From Juglans regia (Eukaryota; Streptophyta; Magnoliopsida; Fagales; Juglandaceae), in contig NC_049905.1 of assembly GCF_001411555.2 (NCBI RefSeq), forward strand, positions 19,396,097 through 19,460,096: a stretch of 64,000 bases of DNA, given 5' to 3'. Every line of letters starts with the position of its first letter. The first letter of the stretch is position 1. A program made the translations under genes and the position numbers. Below, in pieces: positions 11,470 to 22,925 of the stretch. A model generated the notes under the pieces. The model was not told where the DNA came from and made no database searches. It worked only from the letters and a program-made list of their open reading frames with translations.

Positions 11470-11665
11470 AGGTCTTATGAGAGTAGATCTTGTTTGATTA
11501 CATAAATCATGTCATGTCATCTAATTATTATATATTTTTTAAATTTTTATATAAAATATAATAAATAATTTAATTTTTTCAAATCTTAAAATAAAAATCA
11601 TATTAAAAAATTATATTTTAACAATATTTTCTTCAACTTTCATCTCTAAACCAAACAAATCCCAA
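11470..11665. mobile_element. GAGATGAGAT-type MITE, reverse orientation
   Basis: The stretch has CATGTCATGTCATC, the AT-rich core with TATAAAATATAATAAATAATT, and an end with CTCTAAACCAAACAAATCCC. It matches the complement of the family. The left edge and target duplication are not clear. Confidence 0.65.
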
Positions 11666-12309
11666 AGATTTTGTTGTGATTTTTTATTTTTTACTACTTT
11701 TTTTCGGTACTGAAACAAGAGCACTATAAAACTTACACGAACTTGGGTAGAATCTCGATCGAGGCACGAAAAAAAGAAAAAAGAAAAGGAAAGAAAAAGT
11801 GCACCAAATTACAATCCCAAAGCAATCTTTGCCAATTTTTTGCTTTTTATTCCTTCATTGATCGCTTTACCCCCCCTCCCAAGCCCTTTGGCTACTCTTT
11901 GATCTCTTTTTCTGTTGCCTCTTTTCTTCTTTTCAGAATCAAACCGAAAAGTGAACATATATAGATTCCACATGATGAAAACGTCAAACTCAATGCATGA
12001 CATGATTGCCCAATATCCATTCCTCTCAGCTGGAATCCTCTGGATTTCTCTGTTCTTTTTTTTTTTTTTTCAATTTTTTTACCCTCTCAAAATCTTTTAT
12101 TCCCCAAAGCATCTTGCTGAAAAGTGATGAAAATGATGTTACTTTTTTCCACTGGTAATGCTGAGCTCCTAATGATCAGTTTTTCACCAGCAAATGTTGT
12201 TTATTGACTGACTATATATATGCCCAACTCTGCTTTTAACATTGCAAAAACAATATTAGAGTCATTTATATAAAGAAAAGTACTGATGGTTTGTACCGTA
12301 TTGTTCTTT
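11666..12309. other. Intergenic region, no gene seen
   Basis: Low-complexity A/G-rich and T-rich tracts occur at 11765-11800 and 12055-12072. Overlapping short frames on both strands have no recognisable product. Confidence 0.4.
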
Positions 12310-12339
12310 TCACAAGTAGACCAGCTTCTACTGCAAGAT

Positions 12340-12825
12340 GGGAAAAGCCATTAATGAACAAGGTGAGAATGAATTTGGATGCAGCACTCCAAATAGAGAA
12401 CAGGAAGATGGGGGGTTGGAGTAATATTAAGAGATTCAGCAAGTGAAGTTTTAGCTGCAACGTGTGGCCCTTTGGAAGACTGTTAATTTCTGCAAGATCA
12501 TAGGAAGCTAGAATGTGGTACTAGAGGGGGGGACTTCCTAAAGGTTGTGGAAGCTATGAAAGAAATGAAGAATCATGGACCACCTATGGTCAAATTGTAG
12601 AGGAAATCAAGCTGGAGCTATGTCATCTGGACTGGTCAATTCAACACGTGCGAAGAAAAGCTAATGAGCCTTCTCATGGATTGGCAAAAAAGGCTCTGGC
12701 TCTTGACTCAGAGCTCATTTGGATGATAGGCGTGTCCGAGTGATATAATTGATGTTGTTTCTAATTAGAAAGATTGTAGTCTCTGATTTATGAATAGAAT
12801 TTTCTGGTTTATACTAAAAAAAATC
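12340..12825 (+). pseudogene. LINE 3' remnant, RNase H-like domain
   Basis: Translated in shifting frames, this stretch gives pieces of the RNase H-like domain at the end of plant LINE polyproteins: MNLDAAL near 12370, a VLAATCGPLED-like stretch near 12455, and HVRRKANEPSHGLAKKAL near 12645-12700. It ends with an A-rich run near 12812-12823. It has several stops and frameshifts. The 5' part of the element is absent. Confidence 0.75.
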
Positions 12826-13111
12826 TGGGTTATACCCTTTACATATTGAAGATTTTATAATCAGTTAAATATGTAAATTCTTGGTTGAGCCAACCTGTAG
12901 GATAAGGAAAAAAATGTAAGATGGATTAGCATATTACTAAGGTTTAAATATGTCAAAGTTCATCCTCTTTTTGTCTTGGGGAAAAAAATGGAAACCCCAA
13001 ACTTGTGGACCTTCTGCTCTTAACCTGAACTAAAATTCAATTCTTAAACTGTACATAACCTTTTTTCAGAAATGATGGGAGCCTACAAAAATTAGAAGCT
13101 AATTAAACATC

Positions 13112-14881
13112 TCAGACCCCAAACTCCACTTCTGATTGACGATCAGCCTTTTCTGAATACAATCTCTTCTTGCCACTGAGAGGGACCCCAAAGAGCTTGA
13201 CAGCAGCAGTGCTATGATCTGTTTCCTCTATTGAATTAGTCACCAAAGACTTACCCATGCTGCCATTTTTAGAACCTTGAACACCCACAAAACTCTGAAC
13301 CTGACATGAAGAATCCAAATCTATGAGCATTGGAACAGACGAATCACTGCTTTTTTGATCATAGGGTACTGGTTTTACATGGTTTTGAATGAAGTAGATG
13401 ATGTCATTGTAGAGATTCTTCATGTGGGCAAGTTCAGATAAGAGCATGAAGTTTTTTTTCCTTAGTCTTTGATTATCTTCGGTAAGAGCTGTGAGGATAT
13501 CGGTATTCGGTTTTGGAGATGGCAATGGATCAGGTTCAAACCAATTACCAATCTGATCACCTGAAGGTTGGAAAAATTGGCGTGCTTGATGGTCATGGTA
13601 GTAGTGTTGGTGATGGAGCTGAGGGTTTTTTCTCCTGTGGATCTCTGATAATAAGTGCTTCGCACCTTTTCTAAAGTACTCGTTTGCAAATTCCCATCGA
13701 TCTGCAGCTATCTTTTTGAAGCCCTGCAGTCATAATCATTAGGAAGAATCAGAGACAGTCTTTCAAGATTTGTATTGGAAGTATATGGACAGTCATTGAA
13801 CTACAGTGATGAATGTTTACTGAGAAGAGATTCTGTTTTATGTTGTGGTGTGATTAGCGGATTTAGATCTCCATTTTGGATATCAAGATGCTCTACAATT
13901 TTATGAGCCTACTACTTACAATTAAGAGGGACACACAGTTTGTGAACCCCCACAACATTAAATACAGTAGAGTCCACATGCTGTGTTTATATTTTTTTGT
14001 GGAAATATTTGAATAAAAAAAACTGTAAGGAATCTTCACTTGTCATGTCTTTTAGTGTGTGTATGTATAATTATATTCGTATAATGTGAATGCTCTGCTG
14101 ATATACACTACATATCAATAGCCAGAGAACATTGCAAGGGCTTTGTTCTTAGAATTATATAAATAAACCAAACAGAAACGAAATTGATATGAGACTTTGT
14201 TTCTAAGAAGTAAGATCTAGTGAAAAAATACTTTAATCAGTAAGTTGTGTAGTGTGTATTTGTTGGTTTGAGGGCTCTCATAACATGTGAACTTGAGAAA
14301 GGAAAAAGTAACATCCAGCTGTCTACATCTCTCAGCTTAATATCATTAGAACACACATTGACAGACTAGTTTTCATCACAGAATTCCCAGAATTTGGAAA
14401 CAAAACATCCTTGAAAAGCCTGGTGTTATAGATACCTTTGAACTAGGAGCTAACTCATTAATTTGCTCTAAACTCCCTAGAAACTATTTCAAACCATGCT
14501 TAGCTTATAACAGTAAAGACAAACCAGATGAACAACAGGGTCCTGTATTCATGATTTTGAGTGTGTGTACGTGTGCGTGCGTGCTTTTTAGAGAGAGAGA
14601 GAAAGAGAGGATGGGTTTGGGATTCTCACATAGGTATTAAGTTGGCGAACAAAACTGGAGAAATTGTTGTGCTTGAAGTAGTTAGGGAGGAGATCTCTAG
14701 CAAACTCAGGAGGCCTCCACACAACAAAAGTGGTTTCATCTTCACCCCAAGACACAATGTGATCAGTGCGAGTGTCATCCACCAGCTGGTATGTCTTTAT
14801 CAGGAATGGTGCTGGCACTGACTTCTGAGATTCTACTGAGAACACCATCTCTTCACTGCTCTGATCCATTGTGAAAGCCAT
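13112..14881 (-). CDS. HSFB4: Heat stress transcription factor, class B4
   Basis: Two exons, 14881-14630 and 13723-13112, joined in phase 0 (donor GTGAGA, acceptor CTGCAG), encode 287 residues. The heat-shock factor DNA-binding domain spans about residues 21-117 and is split after Leu-Asn-Thr-Tyr, the conserved plant HSF intron position. A leucine/hydrophobic HR-A/B oligomerisation region follows at about 164-200. The C-terminus has Lys-Leu-Phe-Gly-Val at 260-264, the repressor motif of class B factors, then a basic GKKR cluster that may import it to the nucleus. DNA-binding domain wording is closest to HSFB4 (SCHIZORIZA in Arabidopsis). I chose the ATG at 14881; an in-frame upstream GTG is not needed. 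Class B factors lack the AHA activation motif and generally repress or co-regulate heat-shock and developmental genes. Confidence 0.93.
13724..14629 (-). other. Intron of HSFB4
   Basis: A 906-bp intron with GT at the donor and AG at the acceptor. It holds a short GA-rich tract near its 5' end (14591-14609, plus-strand reading). No insertion with readable boundaries was found. Confidence 0.9.
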
Positions 14882-14957
14882 TTCCAAAGAATGAACTGAT
14901 GCTCTTCTCACCACCCCTGTTTTCACTCTCTTCTTTCACTCCAATCCCCCAAGATGT

Positions 14958-14962
<5 letters not shown>

Positions 14963-14991
<29 letters not shown>
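14963..14991. repeat. (CT)n microsatellite upstream of HSFB4
   Basis: About 14 CT units lie about 80 bp upstream of the chosen HSFB4 start, likely in the 5' UTR or core promoter. On the transcribed strand this is a GA run, a common plant leader or promoter element. Confidence 0.8.
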
Positions 14992-15901
14992 AGAGTTTAC
15001 TAACATAATGAAACAAAAACATACATGAGCATATCACTAAAATAAAAGCTGCTCTTTGTGCTCTCATTCTCTCTCACAGGTTCTCTACCTTTGAAAAGCA
15101 GGTGACCATGTCAGTATACTACAGACTGAGCTATTATTTTTATTTATGAGAAGAACCAATCACCTATTAATTAGCTATTGATTGTTACTTTCATTTTTTT
15201 TTAATGAAGATGATTACTCTTAAACTGAAAATATACATACAGAAAGAGGGAATGGGGTGCCCCAATAAAACACTACTTTATAACAAATACAACACATATA
15301 GTTAAAGGCAAACAAGTGGTAATAATGGAACCAAAATATTGGTACGTCCGGGCTCATGTTCCTCGCATAAATCAAGGAAATGAATGCTAAAAGGTGGTTT
15401 TTAATGCAAGATCACAAAGGATTTGCAATACTACGATTGAGATCTGCACTAGATAAGGGTGTGCTATGATTGATTGTTTCAAAGCATCTGACAAAGCTTT
15501 CCATACTCTCATCTTTCAGGTTTTTGAGATGGGAAAGTATGCACCGATATTTACTTCTGGAAAAAAGAGTGATCGGATAATTATTTCTTCTAGGACTTGA
15601 AAACCAAAATCTGTCGCTGGATTTTGTGGCCCATATATAGGCCCCACAGTCACACACCCTTGGCTGCATTTCACTGTAGAGGTGGGTGGATGGATGCATG
15701 TTAAGAATCTAAGATTATAGAACAACCCCTCGATTTTCTGTTTGATTTGATTCGGTCGCTCAAAGAGACAAAAAAACAAAAAAACAAAATAAAAATTCTT
15801 ACTTAATTTTTGTTCCAAACATAAAGATCACTCGTCTCCAACTCATTGCTTCAAAGAAGTTCAGCATACAGCATATTAGTTTCTTAGGAGTTAGAAAGTT
15901 T
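14992..15901. other. HSFB4 upstream region, no other gene seen
   Basis: AT-rich sequence that may hold the HSFB4 promoter. Two overlapping minus-strand frames at 15412-15818 do not resemble a known family and are not called. Confidence 0.45.
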
Positions 15902-16041
15902 CACTACAAAAAAATAGGGCATTTGAGACAAATTATTTGCGACGAGAATGACTATTTGGGACAAAAATAGACTCATTTTAGCAGGAAATAATCTTTTTGG
16001 CAGGAAATAGCTGACAGGAAATAAGTTGTTTTCTTGTAGTG
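15902..16041. mobile_element. CACTA-type MITE, 140 bp
   Basis: The element starts CACTACAAAAAAATAG and ends TTTTCTTGTAGTG, the inverted CACTA terminus. TTT flanks both sides (15899-15901 and 16042-16044), the 3-bp duplication expected of En/Spm (CACTA) elements. The interior has TTTGCGACGAG, resembling CACTA subterminal repeats. No coding capacity. Confidence 0.82.
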
Positions 16042-18014
16042 TTTTTGAAGTGTACATGAGCTTATTTAATTTGGATGAGCCTTCCTATATTGCCTAATCA
16101 TGAGAACCCACCTCATTAGAACTCAGTTTTTGCTAGAAGAAAGAAGAAGAAGAAGAAGATATTTTACAAACCCATATGCTTGTATCTAGCATCACCCTTA
16201 TTTTTAAGATTTTCTTCTTTTTTTTCATCTTTTAATGGATTTAATCCAATTAAGGTGTGTTTTTCCAATTCTTCGATAGAAAGCTTATATATTAGTTTTC
16301 TATTGAAGGATGTGAAGAACCTTAATTAAACTAAGTTTTAGTTTTGAATGAAAATAAATTCTATTACATATTCTTCTACTACTAAACTTCTCTCTAATTA
16401 GATTGAGTAGTCAACATTTCTCCTTCAACAAATGTCAATGGAAGGCCATCATATGCATGTCATAAAGGCCTGTTTTATCTATAGCCACGAAATCTCTGAT
16501 ATCACGCAGTATCTGTCTCCCACTTGAGACCTTCAAGTTTTCCTGTTCAAGCAAAAATTTTAGGAAATCGTTTCATACGATAAAATCCTAATTTGCAAGT
16601 GATTAGTTAAATCCAGCGTACACCACAGCCAAGACCATCCCCCTAGCCAAGTTATATAATGACAAAACAATTTTTTATATAGGGGAGTAGAAACATTCCT
16701 ACCCTTTGCTGAATTCTAAACTCCATCTATTTCATTATATTGTACATTCCAAGGTATACCCGTGACTTAGAAGCTGTAGGAAAGTAGTTCCATGCAGTGA
16801 CAGACAAGAAGGAATAGTATATTTATCCTCTGATGAAAAAAAAACTACTTTTAAACTGAAAAATCATTTTCTAGTTCCCATTTCTGTCACTTGGCTAAAG
16901 GAGGGGCGCATTTCAATTCTCAAAGCTGCATCCCCATATGAGAGAAAGAAAAAAGAATGGCCTCATGCACAGGTTCTTTAGATTCCCTTTGCATGTTCTG
17001 GTGTACACACATGCACTTCTATATATATAACTAAACAAAATAATGAAGCCGTCCACGTCAACCTTTATATGCAGCTTCTTTTCTGGTTGATTTTTCTCTT
17101 GATGTTCATTGAATCGTTGTTGTTTCACTGAAGATCTAAAATTTTCCTGCTTAAATATGTGTGATATATGATTATGTGCCTCTTCTTCTAGTGGGGAAGA
17201 GGCTTATTGGATGGCCTAAGTATGGAGAGAGAGAGAGAGAGATTATATGTGCCTTATTGGAACAGTGTGGACCCCACATGCACATTTACCTGCATGAACT
17301 CTCAAATCCAAACTATAGGAGTTCTAGTAAATTATGAAGGTGTTAAAATGGGAAAATGATTAGATGGAGGAAGATGAAGTGGTGTTTTGCTTGATTACCA
17401 TGGTTGATCAAAACACAACACATCCTTTTACATGTGTTAATCACAGAGGTTGTCTGGCTCTCCCTATGGAGACCTCTGAAATACCAGCTTGATACTTAGA
17501 ATCCAAAGGTCCAACAAGAAATCCGATAACGAGGAAGATTCTATTCCAAACTAATATGAACGTTTTCCTGAAAGGCTCAGAAATTTGCAGTGGAAGAAGT
17601 GGTATGGATTACATCATGCATCACATGACCTTATCCATCCCCATGTGACCCACCCAGCAGTAAGTAGTACTGCTTTCACTTTTATACCGACAAAAGAGTC
17701 TGAGAAGTGAGAGAGAAAGAGCTTTGTCTTACATTAGCACAAATCTAAATGTATTGCATGTGGGCATCAGCAATCATCCAAAAAAACATGAATATCATAT
17801 GTTAAATCCAGTGGCTTTTCAGGTTATTACAGAAAGATCAAAAGGAGCTAGAAATTGTCTTGAGCTATATATTATTAAAATGATTTATGACTATAGCTAG
17901 CCACGTGAGAGTTTCCTGCTTTTTGATTTGGAAAAGCCAATAGAAGTTGCAGCCTGCCTGCAGTGTAAGGTAGCTAGGTCTCTATCCCATGATGCCACGC
18001 AATAATGCAAGCCA

Positions 18015-18150
18015 ACTCACAGGTTCTATCATTTGGAAAATGTGTAAATCTGAGACAAACATGTTTTTAATGGTGGACTCCACTTTTTTCAAAATGAGTG
18101 TACTAGATTTACACACCTTACAACTATATCTAGCATTATTCATAAATTTA
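18015..18150. mobile_element. AGTAATGATAT-family MITE
   Basis: It shares with 21985-22150 the stretch CACTTTTTTCAAAATGAGTG and the end ACAACTATATCTAGCATTA. AT-rich, non-coding. Confidence 0.55.
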
Positions 18151-18599
18151 TGATGCATGGAGACTGAGCTTTTCAGGTTTTCCATTTGATCTGCTTTTCA
18201 GTGACCACTTGGCCAAAAGTAGTGCAGGGAATGAGTATAGGACAATTAGTAATCTTAGAGAGATCCAGAAGAACATGACTCATGAGTAGAGAAGACACCA
18301 CCTCATCTCACCCAAATCATTAAAATTCACATGCAATGGATCCCAGCTTAACTTTTTGCTCATAATGAATATATGTGTGTGTATGGTCTTTAGAAGAAAT
18401 AGATTTGCATATTGGATTTTTTGCATCATTACCTCTCATGCATTTGTCTCTGTACAGTGCTCTAAAGAAGCTTCATACTATAATAAAGATTGAAGTTGTA
18501 ATGATAAAGCCATACCCCTCTGTCCCATTGTGTGCAGAAGCAGGTACCACCCGAATTGTCTGTATATTCAGGTGCATCTATCTATAACTTTTTTTCACG

Positions 18600-18775
18600 A
18601 GTAATGTTACATACAGTCATAGAGTGCGTAAGTGTGCATTTATACAGTCGTTTTGAAAAAGAGTGGAGTTTACTATTAAAAAATTAATTAATTTTTATGT
18701 AGATTTTATATTTACTCACTTTTTTCAAAAAAATTGCGCGACGCTTGCACATTTAATCATTGCAAATATCATTTT
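18600..18775. mobile_element. AGTAATGATAT-family MITE
   Basis: It starts AGTAATGTTACATACAG and ends GCAAATATCATTTTTC, the inverted form of the GAAATGATATTTGCAG start seen near 21977. The interior has a TTTACTCACTTTTTTC motif shared with 8300-8490. Confidence 0.6.
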
Positions 18776-19729
18776 TCTTTTTTCACTATGTGAAATTGGG
18801 CTTTGAGATGCCTGGATCAAAACTTTGAGAACTGAAATTGCAGCAGCGAGCAAAGAGAGGCCCACCTCACTTTGCTCCCTTCAATTCAGATACAGAATTA
18901 AGGAGGAATTTGATAAAAATCTTTAAAAAGCATACATGTTATACTCATGAAAAATTTTATTTTAAAAACATAATGGTCGGTGATTTGAAAGAAAAAAATA
19001 TGGTCTAGAGAGAAACAGCATGTTCTTTTCTACAAAAGACATCCATATCGGTCAAACTCTGCAGAGCATTAGAAAATTTATTGATTGCTGTGCACTAAAA
19101 ACAGAAGATGGAACGAGCAATTTCATATGCTCTCTCTCTCTCTCTCTCTCTCTCATGTGTACAAAAGTTTGAACATCGTAGGATAAGATAATGGGATGTC
19201 CTGTCGTATGACTTCAGAGTGTTTGAAAGCGAATCTCTCCCACTTCTTAGTAATTAGTTTGTCAGAATATTCTAAAGCCGCGAAGTACGGTTTCTTATGG
19301 TATTATAAATTTATAGTATTTTTCTTTTAACAATAGAATATATTGTATTTTGCAATGATTTGTACAAATATTATGAATTGCTTAATGCCAACTATAAGTT
19401 TTAAATAGATAAATTTTTACGTAAAGTCTTTATAAAAGAGAGAGGTTAGGGGTTGGACGGGTGTTAAAAGGGAATTTACACCCTCCAATAGATTTGTGAC
19501 GGGTATGACTTTTAACAAATAAAAAATAGAAATGAGTGTAAGTTATCAAATTTCGTACCCTCATCTTTGGTACTCTCTTTCTCCCCTCTTCTCTCTCTTC
19601 CTCTCCCTTATCTCTCTCTCTTCATCCAAAGGTCTAATTTCTGCCCCACCCTCTCTCCCCTCAAGCTCTCACTTTCTTTTACCCCTTAAGCATTCCGAAA
19701 AATCTATTCTTTTGCAAATTTGCCTTCTT

Positions 19730-20163
19730 TTTGGCTCAATTCCTTTCATTTCCGGCAAGTTAATTGGAGAAGACAAATAATCCACGACAGCATCAACCAG
19801 TGGATGAACTCCCTTATTTTTAAAAGCTGAGCCGCATAATACTAGGAAATATCTGCTTTACATGGTTCACTTCCTAATTAATTTCTTAATAAGTTCCTCG
19901 TCAGGTTCAACATCTTCTAGGTAGCTCTCCATAGCTTGATCATCTAACTCAACTATGGTTTCTATCATCTGTGATCGATACTCTTGTGCCAGTTCTTGAA
20001 AATCTGCTAGTATATCCTCATACACAAACTTAGCACCCAACTCTTCACCTGTTCAAATTATAGCTCTCATCTTCACAAGATCAATGACTCCCTTATAATT
20101 ATCTTCTGAACCAATTGGTATTTGAATCACCAGTGGTTTAGCACCCAAATTTGTCACAATCAT
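19730..20163 (-). pseudogene. Chloroplast elongation factor G fragment
   Basis: The minus-strand translation from 20163 reads [20 protein letters not shown], then a long stretch including [43 protein letters not shown] and NLPEMKG. This is the end of the GTP-binding domain and the start of the next domain of plastid EF-G (the translocase of chloroplast translation). In-frame stops interrupt it near 20056 and 19869, with a frame disturbance near the second. The sequence before Met and after the MKG block is lost. No intron is visible, which suits a processed or fragmentary copy. It is not functional; the intact gene must lie elsewhere. Confidence 0.85.
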
Positions 20164-22601
20164 GGTTTTTTTTTAAAATCAGTTTGGTTACCATGAGATA
20201 TAGCAATTGAGAATCATAACATCATATTTATAACAACACAATCACAACATTAGATTCATAAAACGAAAATCACAACCTAAGAGAAAGTGACAGCCTGAGG
20301 AGAGAGAGAAAGGGGGGGGGGGAACAAAAATCACACGACTTGAGGAGAGAGAAGAAAGAGAGAGATGGTGATTACCTGCAATCGGTTCTATTTTTCTCTT
20401 GATGGAAAGCATACATGTCACAATATCATTGAATGGTGTAAGTCTCCACTTAACACCCATCTGGTTTGAACTTTTTCTCTTATAAAAAAGTGAATTTCAC
20501 TAAAAAAGAATAATTTTTTTTTATATTTTTTCAAGATGGAGTCTATTTTTCACAAAGACTTATATGAGATTTGACTATTTGAAGCATGTACAATTTCATT
20601 TCTCTTATGGATTTAAGAAGTTTTGTATGTTATCGTATAGTTGGACAATTATCGAGCCATTTGTGGTATTGGTTTTGGTTTGGATGCGGGCTTTGTTTAA
20701 AATTGGATTGGCTCAAAGATCCTCCCACTGGTGTGGTCAACAGACATCTTGGATCTAAGGTTTTCTACGAGTTTTTATTTAGAGATATAGACACATCAAA
20801 TGAATTATGAATTGTTTACTTTTTATTTATTTAATAATGTTCGAAATATATGTATGTTCAGCAATAAATTATATTGTAGGATCTAATAGATGTGTCTTTT
20901 TCTCTCTCACTTGAAACCTTCAAATTTGAACAATAACCTAAGTAAATCTTTTTTCGATGAGAATATCTTCCCACCAATTCAACCGTTTTCTTCCAAATAA
21001 TAGCCTCTAAGAACATTGGTATTGATTTAATTAGAAGTCTAGCCAAATATAAAATATGATGAATTTCATCAAAAGGGAGCTGCATTGAATTAGCCAAAGA
21101 GATAAGTGTGAAACTTTGAGTTACAGTAAATAGATATGTTTCTTCAAATTTAAAAGGCTGTTGTTCACTCATCAAATCTATTTTTTATTCACTTTTAATC
21201 TAATAGTATTTTTTATTCACGTTTAATCTCCAACCGTCTTATAATAATAATGTAAGAATCGGATTAAATTATTAATTAATATATGATTAGTATAATTATA
21301 AAATATGAAAAAAAAATATTATTATTAAAAAAAAATATTATATTATTATTTTAATAAATTCAATATCTAATTCAACGTGAAGTTACGGATAAAGAAATTT
21401 TAGATATATAGAAAACATGTATTTTTTATTAAAATTTGAAAATAAATTTGATAAGTCCAATACAAGTGCTCTAATAGAGGTTTGCGACAACACATTTTCT
21501 CAATCTTGTGACCGCACTACAGAGGAAGAAAAAAATGTTCCATTCACGCCCTCCCTCCCTTCTCCAGGAAACTCCCTTGATCGAAACTCTCTCTCTCTCT
21601 CTCCGTGGGGGAAGGGAAGGAGAAATCGTTGGATCTCGAAGATGGATGTGAAACTGAAGTAGGTTCTGTTCTTAAGTGCTGAGCTGGAAACGGTGCGTTG
21701 AGGAGAAAGTCTAACGGTGCATTTCAAGGGCCCTGACGCAAGAGTAATACAGTGCGTTGGTAAGTTAAACGGGGCATTGGGAGGACTAGACTAAGAATAA
21801 GAGCTCAAACGAAGAGTCTCATGCTAGAGGAAATGCATATCCCGATATTTTTAGCTAACTAACTGCATGTTTGAGATCAATGATGCTAGAAGCTTATGCT
21901 CTTGTTAAAAAAAATATTGAGCCACTTACAAAAGAAAGAATAGCGCCATCCTCAATCAAAGATTAATATACTCAAGAGAAATGATATTTGCAGCATTAGG
22001 ATATGCAAACTTTATGCACTCCCTTTAAATAAAGTGGATAGATCTAAGACTCACGTGAAAAAGATTATTGTTGTAATAATGGACCTCACTTTTTTTTAAA
22101 ATGAGTACGCGAGACTTACACACTCTAAAACTATATCTAGTATTACTCTATACCCAAATATGCAATATTAGAATAAATCAAAAAGAGAACCCATATGGAG
22201 TCTATTAGAATAATTACTATTTCTTTTCCAGTATGATCATCAAACTATCAAAGTGATCACTTTATTACTCTCAAATTACCACTCATATTGTGAATTTACC
22301 CATCATTTAGATTCCAACCATTATAACTGTTCCTATCGCCCATTTTTCATCTAACAATGATAGTATTAAACTTGGAGAGGACATTCTAACTAGTAAGTCT
22401 CATATGGGCCTGAGCCCTTGCTTAAGCCCAAAGCCTGCCTCATTACCAAGAAGCCCTGCCTATATCAAGATAATCTGGTCGACTGCCAATATTGACTGGA
22501 TAACTATTCAACTGTGGCAAGGGATAAGAACAGTTATCATTCAGATTTATTAAGAGACGAACCTTCATATCTAGGTTTAAAATTTGAATAATGGATATGA
22601 T
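20164..22601. other. Intergenic region, no firm gene
   Basis: AT-rich. It holds a G-run near 20312-20321, small unassigned frames at 20564-20810 (+) and 20858-21175 (-), and one MITE at 21985-22150. I could not assign any frame to a family. Confidence 0.4.
21985..22150. mobile_element. AGTAATGATAT-family MITE
   Basis: The stretch runs from GAAATGATATTTGCAG (about 21977) to ACTATATCTAGTATTACTC. Its ends are imperfect inverted repeats of the AGTAATGATAT type, and its core has the shared ACCTCACTTTTTTTTAAAATG. Confidence 0.6.
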
Positions 22602-22917
22602 TATGGGTGTAACCGGTTCAATTTGGTCCAGTTTTGAAAAAACATTTTGGGACCAAACCGGTATGAACCGGTTTTGCATTTTTAAAAACCGATTCCGCAC
22701 TTGTTACCCCCTAAACCAGTTCTTTCGGTTTTACCGGATCGGTTCGGTCCGGTCTTAATATATTATATTATATATTATATAATATATAAATTATATACAA
22801 TATAAAAAATTAAAATATATATATGAACCGGTCCGGTTTTAGAAAAAGAAAAATCGGAACCGAATCAATCCACCGGTTCGGCTCGGTCCGGTTTATCGGT
22901 TTTTTTTTACACCCCTA
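22602..22917. mobile_element. hAT-type MITE, 316 bp, 8-bp TSD
   Basis: The left end TATGGGTGTAACCGG and right end TTACACCCCTA are inverted repeats. They are flanked by GATATGAT (22594-22601) and GATATGAC (22918-22925), an 8-bp duplication with one change. The interior is rich in CCGGTTCGGTCCGG-type motifs around an AT-rich centre, so the element can fold on itself. Confidence 0.85.
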
Positions 22918-22925
22918 GATATGAC

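Larger units (their letters stand above)
16042..19729. other. Intergenic region, no firm gene
   Basis: Mostly AT-rich. It contains a short minus-strand open stretch at 16441-16553, GA/CT microsatellites at 17226-17241 and 19131-19154, and two AGTAATGATAT-type MITE copies. I recognise no complete gene. Confidence 0.4.

Noticed and set aside
14588..14629. Extension of the HSFB4 exon 1 frame past the donor site
   Set aside because: The residues after Leu-Asn-Thr-Tyr come from intron sequence; the DNA-binding domain continues at 13723 after a proper acceptor.
15412..15818. Two overlapping minus-strand frames upstream of HSFB4
   Set aside because: No family resemblance, no splice continuation, composition like non-coding DNA.
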